NCBI RefSeq assembly: GCF_019801175.1
Contig: NZ_JAHVJR010000001.1
Coordinates: 744,001 to 808,000, forward strand
DNA from: Vannielia litorea
Lineage (GTDB): Bacteria; Pseudomonadota; Alphaproteobacteria; Rhodobacterales; Rhodobacteraceae
Length of the DNA stretch: 64,000 nucleotides
Reading direction: 5' to 3'
The notes beneath the pieces were generated by a model. It saw only the letters and a program-made list of their open reading frames with translations, was not told the DNA's origin and searched no databases. Position 1 is the first letter of the stretch. Each line of letters begins with the position of its first letter. Shown one piece after another: positions 43,480 through 52,463 of this stretch. The position numbers were made by a program, and so were the translations under genes.

Positions 43480-44468
43480 TCCGCCGCCTCCTTCCAGGTC
43501 CCGTCACTGACCCATTCGGCGAGCTTGCGGTCCTGCATCTGGTAGGCGATCGCGCGGCGGCAGGTCTCAATGCAAGCGCGGTGCAGTGCCGCGAGGTCGG
43601 CATCTTCGAGCAGTTCCGCTACGGCCTCGGCCAGCCCCTCAGTACGGATCGACTTGTCTTCATGGGTGTTGATGTCGTTCTTGTCCCAATAGCCCATGTC
43701 GATGCGGTCTTTGTTCTTGGAGTTCGCCGTACCGCGCAGCCGCTTGAGCAGGAACTCCTCGCGGCTCTTCACCGCATAGTGGTTCACTTGGGCGCTGTCA
43801 TAAGCCACGTCCTCGGCGCTGGAGCGCCAGCCCTTCTCGAGGATCCGGTCCTTCATCGGCTTGCCATCGGCGTTGACCCAGAGCCGCATGCCGGGTGTCA
43901 CTTCCGTCTCCTTGCGGAACTTCGGGCGGTGGACGCCGAAGTAGTCAAACCGGGCAGGGCGGAAGAGGGTTTTGAAACCCCAGATCAGCCCGTTCTCCGG
44001 CTGCTCGAAGCTGGAGCCACGCAAGAAACGCCGGGTCACCAGTGCGTCAGGCTCCATATGGGCCGCGCCGCCCGAACCCATGAACCGCCAGTTGACGCTA
44101 ATCGCATCGGTGCCTTCCGGGCATTGGTCGATGAGCGCATCAACCGAGCCATCGCCGACCTTCACGTTCAAGAACTCGTCGGCGTCGATGATCATCACCC
44201 AATCGGCGCTCTTCACCCCTTCCTGCCTGTTGGCGCGGGAGTAGGCGGCGCGCTGCGGGTCCATCCTTGGGCCGAGCGGGTTGTCGAAGTGGCGCACCAC
44301 GCCCATCTGGTCGAGCCGGTTGAGCATGAGGTTGGTGCCGTCCGTGCAATCGTTTGAAAACACGGTGAATTCATTGAAGCCGATCAGCCGGTGATAGGCG
44401 ATCCACTCCAGCAGGTAGGGGCCCTCGTTCTTCATGGTCGTGACGACCATCTTGCGCGCGGTGCTCAT
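43476..44468 (-). CDS. Glycosyltransferase family 2 (PF13704-like)
   Basis: A 330-residue GT-A-type enzyme with the start MVVTTMKNEGPYLLEWIAYH, the FTVFSNDCTDGTNLMLNRL nucleotide-sugar region and a DADEF metal-binding motif near residue 96. VNHYAVKSREEFLLKRLRG follows near the C-terminus. Sugar donor and acceptor are unknown. It overlaps both neighbours by 4 bp (ATGA) and is similar in plan to the upstream gene, so the two may be ancient duplicates. Confidence 0.86.
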   Translation of the reverse strand: MSTARKMVVTTMKNEGPYLLEWIAYHRLIGFNEFTVFSNDCTDGTNLMLNRLDQMGVVRHFDNPLGPRMDPQRAAYSRANRQEGVKSADWVMIIDADEFLNVKVGDGSVDALIDQCPEGTDAISVNWRFMGSGGAAHMEPDALVTRRFLRGSSFEQPENGLIWGFKTLFRPARFDYFGVHRPKFRKETEVTPGMRLWVNADGKPMKDRILEKGWRSSAEDVAYDSAQVNHYAVKSREEFLLKRLRGTANSKNKDRIDMGYWDKNDINTHEDKSIRTEGLAEAVAELLEDADLAALHRACIETCRRAIAYQMQDRKLAEWVSDGTWKEAAE

Positions 44469-46000
44469 TGGTTGTCGCTCCCCACGGTATCGGACGACTG
44501 CTCCTTGAGCCGCAACTTCACGCGGCGCTTGGCGGGTGGGTTCGCCCCGGCTTCTGAAGGCGCTTTGGCCTTCGCCCCGGGGCGGGGCGTCTTTGTCGAC
44601 GCGTCTCCGGTGACGGGCACCAGCGTTGGTGGCACCGGCGTGGGAGGGGCCTTGGCCTGTCTCGCCTTGGCCATCTCGGCGTGGCCCTCGCGAATCTTTT
44701 GCGCGATCACCGCCTTCATCTCGTCAGAGAGCTCGAATTCCTCGGCGGCCTCGGCGGAGGTTTTCTTTTCGGTCTCCACGGCGCGGCCCTCGGCGGCGGC
44801 GCGCATGGCCTCGCGGGTCTCGGCTTTCTTGGCTGTCTGCGAGGCGTTGATGAGCTTGGCGATCTCCTTGGGAGGCACACCGGCCTCCTGCATCTCCTTG
44901 ACCTTCTCCTGCCAGATCTTCGGCAGGTGCTGGGTGAACAGCACCTCGTCGAGCCGGTCGATCGGGATCTGGCTGGCCTCTTTCAACTCGGTGAGCCACT
45001 GGTCGTATTCGCCGGTTTGGCGCAGCATGTCGACCCGGCCCTTGTGATACTCGAGCGCCCCCTCGTAGAGCGCGCGCAGCGTGTCGTCGCGCAGCATTTT
45101 GTCCATCAGCCGCCGGGTGCCGCGGGCATGGCGGAGCACGTTCTTCTGCTCTTTCTCGTTGCGGTCGAAGAGCGAGAAATAGGCGGCGTCGTATTTGCCG
45201 GCCTTGTTGTTCACATTGCCCCGGATGCGGCGCAGCAAGTAGGCCTCGTAGCTCTTGACCCCGTAGTGGTTGAGCTCCACCAGCTTGTAGCCCAGCGTCG
45301 GCTTGGTCGAGCGCCAGCCGGACAGGTTGAAATCGGTCGGCATGGGCTCGCCTGAGCCGTTGACCCATTTTTGCTTCAGCATCTCCTGCGCCCGCTCGGG
45401 GATTTGCTTGGCCTTCTTCATATGCGGCCGGTGGATGCCCAGCTTCATCTCGCCAAACGGCCGGAAGATGGTTTTGACGCCCCAGCCCTTACGAAACTTG
45501 TCGGGCGCGGCGTTGCGATAGCTTTCGATCACCATGCCGGGGTTCCAGTCGGTCAGTTCGGACGAGCCGAAGAACCGCCATGTGATCGCTACGGCATCGG
45601 TGTCAGCGGGCAGTTCCTCGAACAGATCCTGGATCTTGCCGCGCCCGCATTTAACCGAGACGAACTCGTCGGCATCCATCGTCAGAATCCACTCGCTGTT
45701 CATCACCTCGGGATTCTTCTCGGCGAGAGATAGCGCGTTGGGCTGGGGCTTCTTCCCCTCCGGCACATCGTTGCGGAAGTGCTTGCAGTAGCCCATCTCC
45801 TCCAGCCGCATCAGCATGGCATCGGTGCCATCATTGCAGTTGTTGGTGTAGACGCAGATGTTATCGAAGCCGATGTGGTTGTGGTAGGCGACCCACTCGA
45901 TGAGGCAGTGTCCCTCGTCCTTCATCATCGACATGATGGTGTAGGTGGCCTTGGTGTCTTCGGCGGTGTCCTCTCCCTCGGGAGAGCGGTCGTTGCTCAT
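44465..46000 (-). CDS. Glycosyltransferase family 2 with charged C-terminal extension
   Basis: The first 330 of 511 residues are a GT-A enzyme like its downstream neighbour: TIMSMMKDEGHCLIEWVAYH, ICVYTNNCNDGTDAMLMRLE, the DADEF motif near residue 110 and LNHYGVKSYEAYLLRRIRG. The remaining 180 residues are predicted helical and then Lys/Ala/Pro-rich (KARQAKAPPTPVPPTLVPV), ending with a basic KRRVKLRLKEQ. The tail is not part of the usual family fold and may dock the enzyme to a complex or membrane. It is the first gene of the three-gene operon. Confidence 0.85.
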   Translation of the reverse strand: MSNDRSPEGEDTAEDTKATYTIMSMMKDEGHCLIEWVAYHNHIGFDNICVYTNNCNDGTDAMLMRLEEMGYCKHFRNDVPEGKKPQPNALSLAEKNPEVMNSEWILTMDADEFVSVKCGRGKIQDLFEELPADTDAVAITWRFFGSSELTDWNPGMVIESYRNAAPDKFRKGWGVKTIFRPFGEMKLGIHRPHMKKAKQIPERAQEMLKQKWVNGSGEPMPTDFNLSGWRSTKPTLGYKLVELNHYGVKSYEAYLLRRIRGNVNNKAGKYDAAYFSLFDRNEKEQKNVLRHARGTRRLMDKMLRDDTLRALYEGALEYHKGRVDMLRQTGEYDQWLTELKEASQIPIDRLDEVLFTQHLPKIWQEKVKEMQEAGVPPKEIAKLINASQTAKKAETREAMRAAAEGRAVETEKKTSAEAAEEFELSDEMKAVIAQKIREGHAEMAKARQAKAPPTPVPPTLVPVTGDASTKTPRPGAKAKAPSEAGANPPAKRRVKLRLKEQSSDTVGSDNQ

Positions 46001-46235
46001 GTAAAGCCCTGTTCGTGCCCTGTATCCGCCCCTTGGCCCGGAGCCTATCGGCGAGGGGTTAACGCCCGTTCAATGGCCGCCTTTTGCGGCGCGGCCCTGT
46101 TGCTGTCCGGCAGCTCTGGCCGGTTGGCTGCCACCATACGCGATAGGGCAATGAAGTCACCCCTCGGGGCAGGCTTGTCGCCCGATCCAAGACAATAATT
46201 GCGCAGCCGCCACAGCGTTTTGCCCGGACCTGCCC

Positions 46236-46265
46236 TTGACCTCGCCCCCAGTCGCCCTCTTTATC
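46236..46265 (+). promoter_or_regulatory. Candidate sodB promoter
   Basis: TTGACC (46236-46241) and TTTATC (46260-46265) are spaced 18 bp and fit a vegetative promoter. The -10 ends 37 bp before the sodB ATG. The ribosome binding site GAGAGGA (46288-46294) follows. In the rest of the 302-bp gap 46001-46302, a GGTTAAC at 46057-46063 is the only other point noticed. Confidence 0.6.
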
Positions 46266-46302
46266 CCGGTAACGAAACCTCAAGGACAGAGAGGACCCAG
46301 CC

Positions 46303-46902
46303 ATGGCTTTTGAACTCCCCGATCTCCCCTATGCGCACGACGCCCTTGCCGATCTCGGCATGTCGAAGGAAACGCTCGAGTATCACCACGACATCCACCA
46401 CAAGGCCTATGTCGACAACGGCAACAAGGCGATTGCTGGCACCGAGTGGGAAGGCAAATCGGTCGAAGAGATCATCAAAGGCACCTATGATGCCTCCGCC
46501 GTGGCCCAGAACGGCATCTTCAACAACGCCTCGCAGTTCTGGAATCACAACCAGTTTTGGGAAATGATGGGCCCGGGCGAGAGCGCTATGCCCGGTGAGC
46601 TTGAAAAAGCGATCACCGAGAGCTTCGGCTCGGTCGACAAGTTCAAGGAAGAGTTCTCTGCCGCTGGCGCAGGCCAGTTCGGCTCGGGCTGGTGCTGGCT
46701 GGTGAAAGACACCGACGGCGGCCTGAAGGTGACCAAAACCGAAAACGGCGTGAACCCGCTCTGCTTCGGCCAGACCGCGCTGCTCGGCTGCGACGTGTGG
46801 GAGCACTCCTACTACATCGACTTCCGCAACAAGCGCCCGGCCTACCTCAGCAACTTCCTCGACAAACTGGTGAACTGGGAAAACGTCGCCTCGCGGATGT
46901 AA
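46303..46902 (+). CDS. sodB: Superoxide dismutase, Fe type
   Basis: The 199-residue enzyme has the metal ligands in LEYHHDIHHKAYVD, NNASQFWNHNQFW and DVWEHSYYIDFRNKRPAYL. The Gln in NNASQFWNH, rather than a Gln late in the chain, points to an iron enzyme. GQFGSGWCWLV and GCDVWEHSYY are standard. It converts superoxide to hydrogen peroxide and oxygen in the cytoplasm. A promoter-like sequence stands upstream and a terminator-like hairpin downstream, so it is probably monocistronic. Confidence 0.95.
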   Translation: MAFELPDLPYAHDALADLGMSKETLEYHHDIHHKAYVDNGNKAIAGTEWEGKSVEEIIKGTYDASAVAQNGIFNNASQFWNHNQFWEMMGPGESAMPGELEKAITESFGSVDKFKEEFSAAGAGQFGSGWCWLVKDTDGGLKVTKTENGVNPLCFGQTALLGCDVWEHSYYIDFRNKRPAYLSNFLDKLVNWENVASRM

Positions 46903-46948
46903 TCCCCGAACCCCTGCGCCCGTTGGCGCGGGTTTGCAAGAGACCATC

Positions 46949-46986
46949 AGGCGCGATGCCCCACCCGGGCGTCGCGCCTTTCATTT
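46949..46986 (+). terminator. Terminator after sodB
   Basis: AGGCGCGA (46949-46956) pairs perfectly with TCGCGCCT (46972-46979) and is followed by TTCATTT. It begins 46 bp after the sodB stop. A second, weaker hairpin just before it (CTGCGCC with GGCGCGG) may strengthen it. Confidence 0.65.
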
Positions 46987-47039
46987 GGGGGAACCTGCCC
47001 CGGCGCCTGCCCGTTGATCCTCCAAAGGAGGAAAACACG

Positions 47040-47246
47040 ATGGCAGAACGCAAACGATCCAGTGACATGAGCCGCGATACCGACAAGGTGCTTGGCGCCG
47101 AGGGCGAAGTCTCTCACGGCGGGCGCGAGGGCGGGCGGCTGGCCCGTCAGGTCGGCTCCAAGGATGAGCTGAAACGCGCGTTTGAGCGCCCGGCGGGCGC
47201 GACCCGCGTGACCAAATCGATGGAAGAAGAGGAGGCTGATCAATGA
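47040..47246 (+). CDS. Small charged hypothetical protein
   Basis: The ATG at 47040 is set by a strong AAAGGAGG (47024-47031). The 68-residue product is highly polar (ERKRSSDMSRDTDKVLGAEG, then KDELKRAFERPAGATRVTKS) with an acidic end EEEEADQ and no membrane helix. No domain is recognised. It overlaps the next gene by 4 bp (ATGA), so the two act together. The Shine-Dalgarno lies in a short palindrome (TCCTCC-AAA-GGAGGA, 47018-47032) that could limit translation. Confidence 0.75.
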   Translation: MAERKRSSDMSRDTDKVLGAEGEVSHGGREGGRLARQVGSKDELKRAFERPAGATRVTKSMEEEEADQ

Positions 47247-47698
47247 GCCGCTTGAGCCAAGGCACATGGGTGCTCGTCGCCGACAGCGAGAAGGCGCTGT
47301 TTCTGGAGAACCTCACGGATGGGGAAGACCCCTATCTTGTGGTGACCGGCAAGGAACGGCAAGAAAACCCCTCCGACCGCGAGCAGGGCGCCAACCGGCC
47401 GGGCCGGATGCCCGATGTGGGCCACGGCCAACGCTCGGCGCTGGACGATACCGACTGGCACGAGCTGGCCAAGGAGCGTTTTGCCCATGACCTCGCGGAC
47501 CTGCTCTATGCCAAGGCGCACAAGGGCGAGTTCGACCGCATCGTGCTCGCCTGCGCCCCGCAGGTGCTGGGAGAGCTGCGCAAGGTCATGCACAAGGAGG
47601 TGGCCGACAAGGTCGTATTCGAAGTGCCGAAGACTCTCACCAACCATCCGGTCGACGAGATCGAGAAGCTGGTGAAGGGCGAGATGGCCGAGGCCTAG
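47243..47698 (+). CDS. Host-attachment (baeRF-like) family protein
   Basis: The 151-residue product starts GTWVLVADSEKALFLENLTD and continues to DRIVLACAPQVLGELRKVMH and EVPKTLTNHPVDEIEKLV. This is the pattern of the proteins annotated as host attachment (AtsE-like), which belong to the baeRF superfamily related to release factor eRF1. The activity is unknown. The family name comes from an Agrobacterium phenotype and should not be read as a function here. The stop shares the palindrome CTAG with the stop of the convergent LOG gene. Confidence 0.8.
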   Translation: MSRLSQGTWVLVADSEKALFLENLTDGEDPYLVVTGKERQENPSDREQGANRPGRMPDVGHGQRSALDDTDWHELAKERFAHDLADLLYAKAHKGEFDRIVLACAPQVLGELRKVMHKEVADKVVFEVPKTLTNHPVDEIEKLVKGEMAEA

Positions 47699-48243
47699 AG
47701 CGCCTCGACCGCCTCGGTGAGCGCCTCGACGCTGCCCACCACCTGATAGAAGCCCAGAAGGTCGTCGCCGGCAAAACCGCTGGCGACGACGTGCTCAACC
47801 AGTTCGGTGAGATTGTTCCAGTAACCGTTGACGTTCAGCAGGAAGACCGGCTTGGCGTGCAGCCCGAGTTGGCGCCAGGTGAGCACCTCGAAAAGCTCAT
47901 CGAGCGAGCCCGCGCCGCCGGGCAGGACCACCACGACATCGGCATTCATGAACATCACCTTCTTCCGCTCGTGCATGGTTTCGGTGACGATGAAGGTGGT
48001 GAGGTCGCGTTTGCCGACCTCGCGTTGCAGCAAATGCGTTGGGATCACCCCGAAGGTCTCAGCCCCGCCCGCCTGCGCGCTCCGGGCCACGCGGCCCATA
48101 AGCCCCACGTCTCCCGCGCCATAGACCAGCCGCCATCCGTGATCGGCAATCGCCTTGCCGAGCGCTTCGGCGGCCTCCGCATAGGCCGGATCGTTGCCAT
48201 CCCGGGAGCCGCAATAGACGCAGAGGGAGAGGGGAGCTGTCAT
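47695..48243 (-). CDS. LOG-family (TIGR00730) nucleotide phosphoribohydrolase
   Basis: The start at 48243 gives MTAPLSLCVYCGSRDGNDPAY, the usual start of the family; an upstream in-frame ATG at 48294 would add 17 non-conserved residues. The 182-residue Rossmann-like protein has LVYGAGDVGLMGRVARSA, the motif LPGGAGSLDELFE with the catalytic Arg and Glu nearby (MHERKKVMF), and ends in a helical segment. Relatives cleave cytokinin riboside monophosphates or other nucleotides to release the base. Whether this one makes cytokinin or recycles AMP-like nucleotides is not visible. Confidence 0.9.
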   Translation of the reverse strand: MTAPLSLCVYCGSRDGNDPAYAEAAEALGKAIADHGWRLVYGAGDVGLMGRVARSAQAGGAETFGVIPTHLLQREVGKRDLTTFIVTETMHERKKVMFMNADVVVVLPGGAGSLDELFEVLTWRQLGLHAKPVFLLNVNGYWNNLTELVEHVVASGFAGDDLLGFYQVVGSVEALTEAVEAL

Positions 48244-48390
48244 GTCGGAGTCCTGGGCAGATGAGTGGGAAGGCGTGCTGAAAAGAGCTGTCATGCACGC
48301 GGAGTGTTTTGACCGGTGATAGCGGGATGGCTATGCTTGCTCAACCCGCCCTCCGAGGCGGGCATGATGAGGCTGGATCGAGGAAGGGCG

Positions 48391-50142
48391 ATGTCGGCTT
48401 GGAAGACCCTCTCCCCCGTACTGCGGGGAGCATTGACGGCTGCGGTTCTGGCGCTGGCCGGGGTGGGGCTTTGGCTCTGGCACGGCGGCGAAGCCGTGGC
48501 GCCTGACGAAGGCCAGCAGGCGGTAGTGGACGCTGGTGAAGTGCCTGCAACGGGCGGCGGTGGGGCTGGCACCGATGACGATGTGGAGACTGCTGCGGTT
48601 GAGGCCGGGCAAGATCGCAAAGATGCCGGCGAGGATACTGCCAACACCTCTGGTGAGGTTGTCGCCGACAGCGCGGGTGACGAAGAGTCGGTGCCATTCG
48701 ATCCGGTTGCGTCTGTCGAAGTGGCGGAGAATGAGCCTTCAGCCGAAGCATCCGACGAACAGGTTGCGGACGCCCCGGCTGCTGGCAACCCCGCCGAAAA
48801 CAGCCCATCCGCGCCGCTCCCTGCTTTCGATTTGGTCCGGATCGAGCCAAGCGGGTCGGCAGTGATCGCAGGCAGCGCGGGCCCCGGCGACAAGGTGACG
48901 CTCAAGCTCGACGGCGAGGCGGTTGCCGAGGCCGAGGCGGACGGTCAGGGCGCCTTTGTCATCCTCACCGATATCCAACCCGGCGCCGACGCCCGGTTTC
49001 TGACGCTCCAGACTGACGGGGAGAGCGGGCAGAGACGCTCCGAGGCAAGCGTGATCGTCGCGCCTGGTGCCGTGGCCGTTGCGGAGACGGATGACCGTGC
49101 TGCCGAAGTGCCGGACGAAGAAGATAGCGCTAAGGCCGGCGACCTCGCGGTGGAGGAAACTGAAGTGGCGGATGCCGCGTCAGCACAGGAGGAGGTTGAA
49201 ACAGCGGAGCTGTCTGAGTCCGAAACCGGCGCAGATGAGGCCGACCTGCCCGAAGGCACTGAGTCTGCCTCAAACCCTGCGCCGGACGCGCCAGACCTCG
49301 CCGCGCCCGAGGCGGGCAATCAGGAGGTGGCTGCTTCCGATGTTGAGCCAGTGGATGGTAACGAGGCCGTGGCTGCGGCGGTTGCGGAAGCCCCAGCGGA
49401 TACGCCTGCGGAAACTGCGACGGCTGCAGTATCTGATGAGCCGACCGCCCCGGAGGTAACAGCTGATCTGGCCACGGCCAGAGAAGATGAATTCATAGCG
49501 GAGACCACGGACCTGCCCCCGGCAGAAACCCCCGAGACCGCACCCGCCGAGGCGATCGCCAGTGCCACCACGGCAGAGGCCACGGCACCAGCAGCCCCGC
49601 GCGAGCCGCAGCTTTTGGTGGCGTCGAATGAGGGGCTGCGGGTGCTGCAACCCTCTGCCGAGGCCGCCGAGGTGCCACTTCGGGTCGAGACCATCGGCTA
49701 TTCGGAAAGCGGCGTCACTCTCTCGGGGCGCGGCACCGGCGGGCCGGCTGACCTGAGGATCTACCTCGACAACGCGCCGGTCGCGCTGGCCCCGCTCGAT
49801 ACCGATGGCACATGGGAGGCGGAATTGAGCGATGTCGACCCCGGCACATACACCCTGCGAGTCGATCAACTGGCGCAGGACGGCAAGGTGACCGGCCGCT
49901 TCGAAACCCCGTTCCTGCGCGAGACCGAAGCATCGCTGGCCCGCGCCGCGCCCGAAGCCGGCACGCCCGAGGGGCTCGCGGTGTCGGTCATCACGGTGCA
50001 GCCCGGCTACTCGCTCTGGGCTATCGCCAGCGACCGCTACGGTGACGGAATGTCGTGGCACAAGGTGCTGGAGGCCAACAAAGGCCAGATCCGCGACCCC
50101 GACCTGATCTACCCCGGTCAGATCTTCGACCTGCCGGACTGA
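48391..50142 (+). CDS. LysM-domain membrane protein with long acidic linker
   Basis: AGGAAGG (48381-48387) supports the start at 48391. Upstream ATGs at 48364 and 48367 remain possible. The 583-residue protein has one membrane helix near the N-terminus (LRGALTAAVLALAGVGLWLW). About 400 residues are Ala/Glu/Asp-rich low complexity, interrupted near 145-215 by a Big-like beta segment (IEPSGSAVIAGSAGPGDKV). A second beta segment lies near 440-510. A C-terminal LysM domain follows (VQPGYSLWAIASDRYGDGMS, ending LIYPGQIFDLPD). It should bind peptidoglycan while anchored in the inner membrane, a common plan in Rhodobacterales. Confidence 0.85.
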   Translation: MSAWKTLSPVLRGALTAAVLALAGVGLWLWHGGEAVAPDEGQQAVVDAGEVPATGGGGAGTDDDVETAAVEAGQDRKDAGEDTANTSGEVVADSAGDEESVPFDPVASVEVAENEPSAEASDEQVADAPAAGNPAENSPSAPLPAFDLVRIEPSGSAVIAGSAGPGDKVTLKLDGEAVAEAEADGQGAFVILTDIQPGADARFLTLQTDGESGQRRSEASVIVAPGAVAVAETDDRAAEVPDEEDSAKAGDLAVEETEVADAASAQEEVETAELSESETGADEADLPEGTESASNPAPDAPDLAAPEAGNQEVAASDVEPVDGNEAVAAAVAEAPADTPAETATAAVSDEPTAPEVTADLATAREDEFIAETTDLPPAETPETAPAEAIASATTAEATAPAAPREPQLLVASNEGLRVLQPSAEAAEVPLRVETIGYSESGVTLSGRGTGGPADLRIYLDNAPVALAPLDTDGTWEAELSDVDPGTYTLRVDQLAQDGKVTGRFETPFLRETEASLARAAPEAGTPEGLAVSVITVQPGYSLWAIASDRYGDGMSWHKVLEANKGQIRDPDLIYPGQIFDLPD

Positions 50143-50263
50143 CGGGCGAGAAAGACCAGCCAAACCGGCATTGCGCAGGTCGCGCTGCAATCGTACTGGA
50201 CGCCGCGGCTAGGCGCCTTAGGTTCGCCGAAACGTTCACGACCCCGAGAGGTGCGCCAGGCCT

Positions 50264-52066
50264 ATGGCCAAGCCAACCCCAGACGTGCCCGGCAATGGCT
50301 GGCAGATCATCGCCCGTGTGGCGCCCTACCTTTGGCCTGAAGGGCAGACCAGCCTGCGTGTGCAGGTCGTGCTCTCACTGGTGGCACTGCTGGTTTCCAA
50401 GCTCATCTCGGTCGCCACGCCATTTTTCTACAAGGCGGCGGTGGATGACCTTGCGGGCGATACGCCTTCTACCGGCCTGCTCATCGGCCTGACGGCGGTG
50501 TCGCTCACCGTGGCTTATGGTATGGCGCGGCTGCTCACCGTGGGCTTCCAGCAATTGCGCGATGCCTTCTTTGCGCGGGTCGGCCAGCGGGCGCTGCGCC
50601 GCCTCGCGCTGGAGACCTTCAACCACATCCACGCACTCTCGATGCGCTATCACATCACCCGCCGCACCGGGGGGCTCAGCCGGATCATCGAGCGCGGGGT
50701 GAAGGGTGTGGAGTTCCTGCTCCGATTCATGCTGTTTTCCATCGGCCCGCTGATCTTGGAGCTGGTGCTCGTTTGCGTTGTGCTGGCCTGGGTCTTCGAC
50801 CTGCGCTACCTCGGCGTTCTGGTCGTCACCATCGCTTTCTACGTCTGGTTCACCTTCGCGGTGACCGAGTGGCGGGTGCGCATTCGCAAGCAGATGAACG
50901 ACAGCGACACCGATGCGAACCAGAAGGCGATCGACAGCCTGCTGAACTTCGAGACGGTGAAGTATTTCGGCGCCGAGCGGCGCGAGGCCGAACGGTATGA
51001 CAGCGCGATGGCGGGCTATGAGGATGCCGCGATCCGTACCAACTACTCGCTGGGCTTTCTGAACTTCGGCCAGTCGGTGCTGATCACCGGCGGGCTGGTG
51101 GCGGTGATGGTGATGGCGGCGATGGGCGTGCAGAACGGCTCGCTCACGGTGGGCGATTTCGTAATGGTCAACGCCTACATGATCCAGATCACAGTGCCGC
51201 TCAACTTTCTCGGCTCGGTCTACCGCGAGATCAGGCAGGCGCTGACCGACATGGGCGAAATGTTTGCCCTTTTGGGCCAGCCCGCCGAGGTTAAGGATGC
51301 AGACGGGGCAGGGGCCTTGAAGGTGGTGGGGGCCGAGGTGCGCTTTGATGGAGTGCGCTTTGGGTATGATACCGAGCGGGCCATCCTGAAGGGCGTCAGC
51401 TTTACCGTGCCTGCGGGTGCGAGCCTTGCCATCGTGGGCGCCTCGGGCGCGGGCAAAAGCACCATCGGGCGGCTGCTCTTTCGGTTCTACGATGTGACCG
51501 GCGGAGCGATCCGGATCGACGGGCAGGACATTCGTGAGGTGACGCAGGAAAGCCTGCACGCCGCCATCGGGGTGGTGCCGCAGGACACGGTGCTGTTCAA
51601 CGACACCATCCTCTACAACATCGCCTATGGCCGCCCCGAGGCGAGCTTCGAGGAGATCGTCGAGGTGGCGAAATCCGCCCGCATCCACGAGTTCATCGAA
51701 AGTCTGCCGCAAGGCTATGAGACCATGGTGGGCGAGCGCGGGCTGAAGCTTTCGGGCGGGGAGAAGCAGCGGGTGGGCATTGCCCGCACCATGCTGAAAA
51801 ACCCGCCGATCCTGCTGCTGGACGAGGCGACCTCGGCCCTGGACACGGAGACGGAACAGCAGATCCAGGGTGCGCTGGCGCGGGCGGCGGAGGGGCGCAC
51901 AGTGCTGACCATCGCGCACCGCCTCTCCACAGTGGCGGGCGCCGACGAGATCATCGTGCTGGACGCCGGAGAGGTCGCAGAGCGGGGCACCCATGCCGAG
52001 CTCTTGGCGCTGGGCGGGAAATATGCCGCGCTCTGGACGCAGCAGTTGCGCGAAGAGGCGGCCTGA
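50264..52066 (+). CDS. Atm1/HMT-type ABC exporter
   Basis: A 600-residue half-transporter with an N-terminal membrane domain of six helices and a C-terminal ATPase. Marks of the Atm1 group are the membrane motif FETVKYFGAERREAERYD and the charged loop before it. The ATPase has Walker A GASGAGKS, signature LSGGEKQRVGIARTM, Walker B ILLLDEATSALD and the H-loop IAHRLSTV. Homologues export glutathione-linked sulfur or metal compounds. It would work as a homodimer. A composite intergenic repeat follows its stop. Confidence 0.92.
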   Translation: MAKPTPDVPGNGWQIIARVAPYLWPEGQTSLRVQVVLSLVALLVSKLISVATPFFYKAAVDDLAGDTPSTGLLIGLTAVSLTVAYGMARLLTVGFQQLRDAFFARVGQRALRRLALETFNHIHALSMRYHITRRTGGLSRIIERGVKGVEFLLRFMLFSIGPLILELVLVCVVLAWVFDLRYLGVLVVTIAFYVWFTFAVTEWRVRIRKQMNDSDTDANQKAIDSLLNFETVKYFGAERREAERYDSAMAGYEDAAIRTNYSLGFLNFGQSVLITGGLVAVMVMAAMGVQNGSLTVGDFVMVNAYMIQITVPLNFLGSVYREIRQALTDMGEMFALLGQPAEVKDADGAGALKVVGAEVRFDGVRFGYDTERAILKGVSFTVPAGASLAIVGASGAGKSTIGRLLFRFYDVTGGAIRIDGQDIREVTQESLHAAIGVVPQDTVLFNDTILYNIAYGRPEASFEEIVEVAKSARIHEFIESLPQGYETMVGERGLKLSGGEKQRVGIARTMLKNPPILLLDEATSALDTETEQQIQGALARAAEGRTVLTIAHRLSTVAGADEIIVLDAGEVAERGTHAELLALGGKYAALWTQQLREEAA

Positions 52067-52080
52067 CCTGCGCTTTGGGG

Positions 52081-52454
52081 TGAGGTGCGGCCGGGCATGT
52101 CGCCGCTCCCGCCAGCGGGGTCCGCAAAGCGGGCACCGGGCCGACAGGGTATCGCGAAGCGATGCCCGAGAGGCACCCACCCCGCCGCGCCATGCCCGGC
52201 CTGCGCTTGTGGCTGGTGTGGTTTCAGCTCTGGACTCACCAAAGCAGGAACCTGCTTGCGCGCCTTCCATCACCTGACCCCGGATGGCCGACGTGCCGCC
52301 CAGCATCAACGAAAATAGCCGTATCCCCGGAGGGGGCCCTCGGCGATTTTCATTGACCCCGGTCGGCCCGCCGTCCCTTGGGGTGTCAGGCGACCCCGAC
52401 TCCGCAGATGCTGCGCATCCGCTCTGTCGTCAGTGGAGTGCTCCGAAGCAGGAT
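52081..52454. repeat. Composite intergenic repeat element, copy B
   Basis: The 397-bp gap between the convergent ABC exporter and RND genes holds the second long copy of the element at 3695-3972. Shared parts in the same order: TGAGGTGCGGCCGGGCATG (52081-52099) with its inverted partner CATGCCCGGCC (52191-52201); the core CTCTGGACTCACCAAAGCAG (52228-52247); CATCACCTGACCCCGG; an imperfect 16-bp hairpin (52306-52321 with 52341-52356); and GCTCCGAAGCAGGAT (52440-52454). This copy has about 70 extra bases between the first two arms, including its own small inverted repeats. Confidence 0.8.
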
Positions 52455-52463
52455 GCGGCACGG

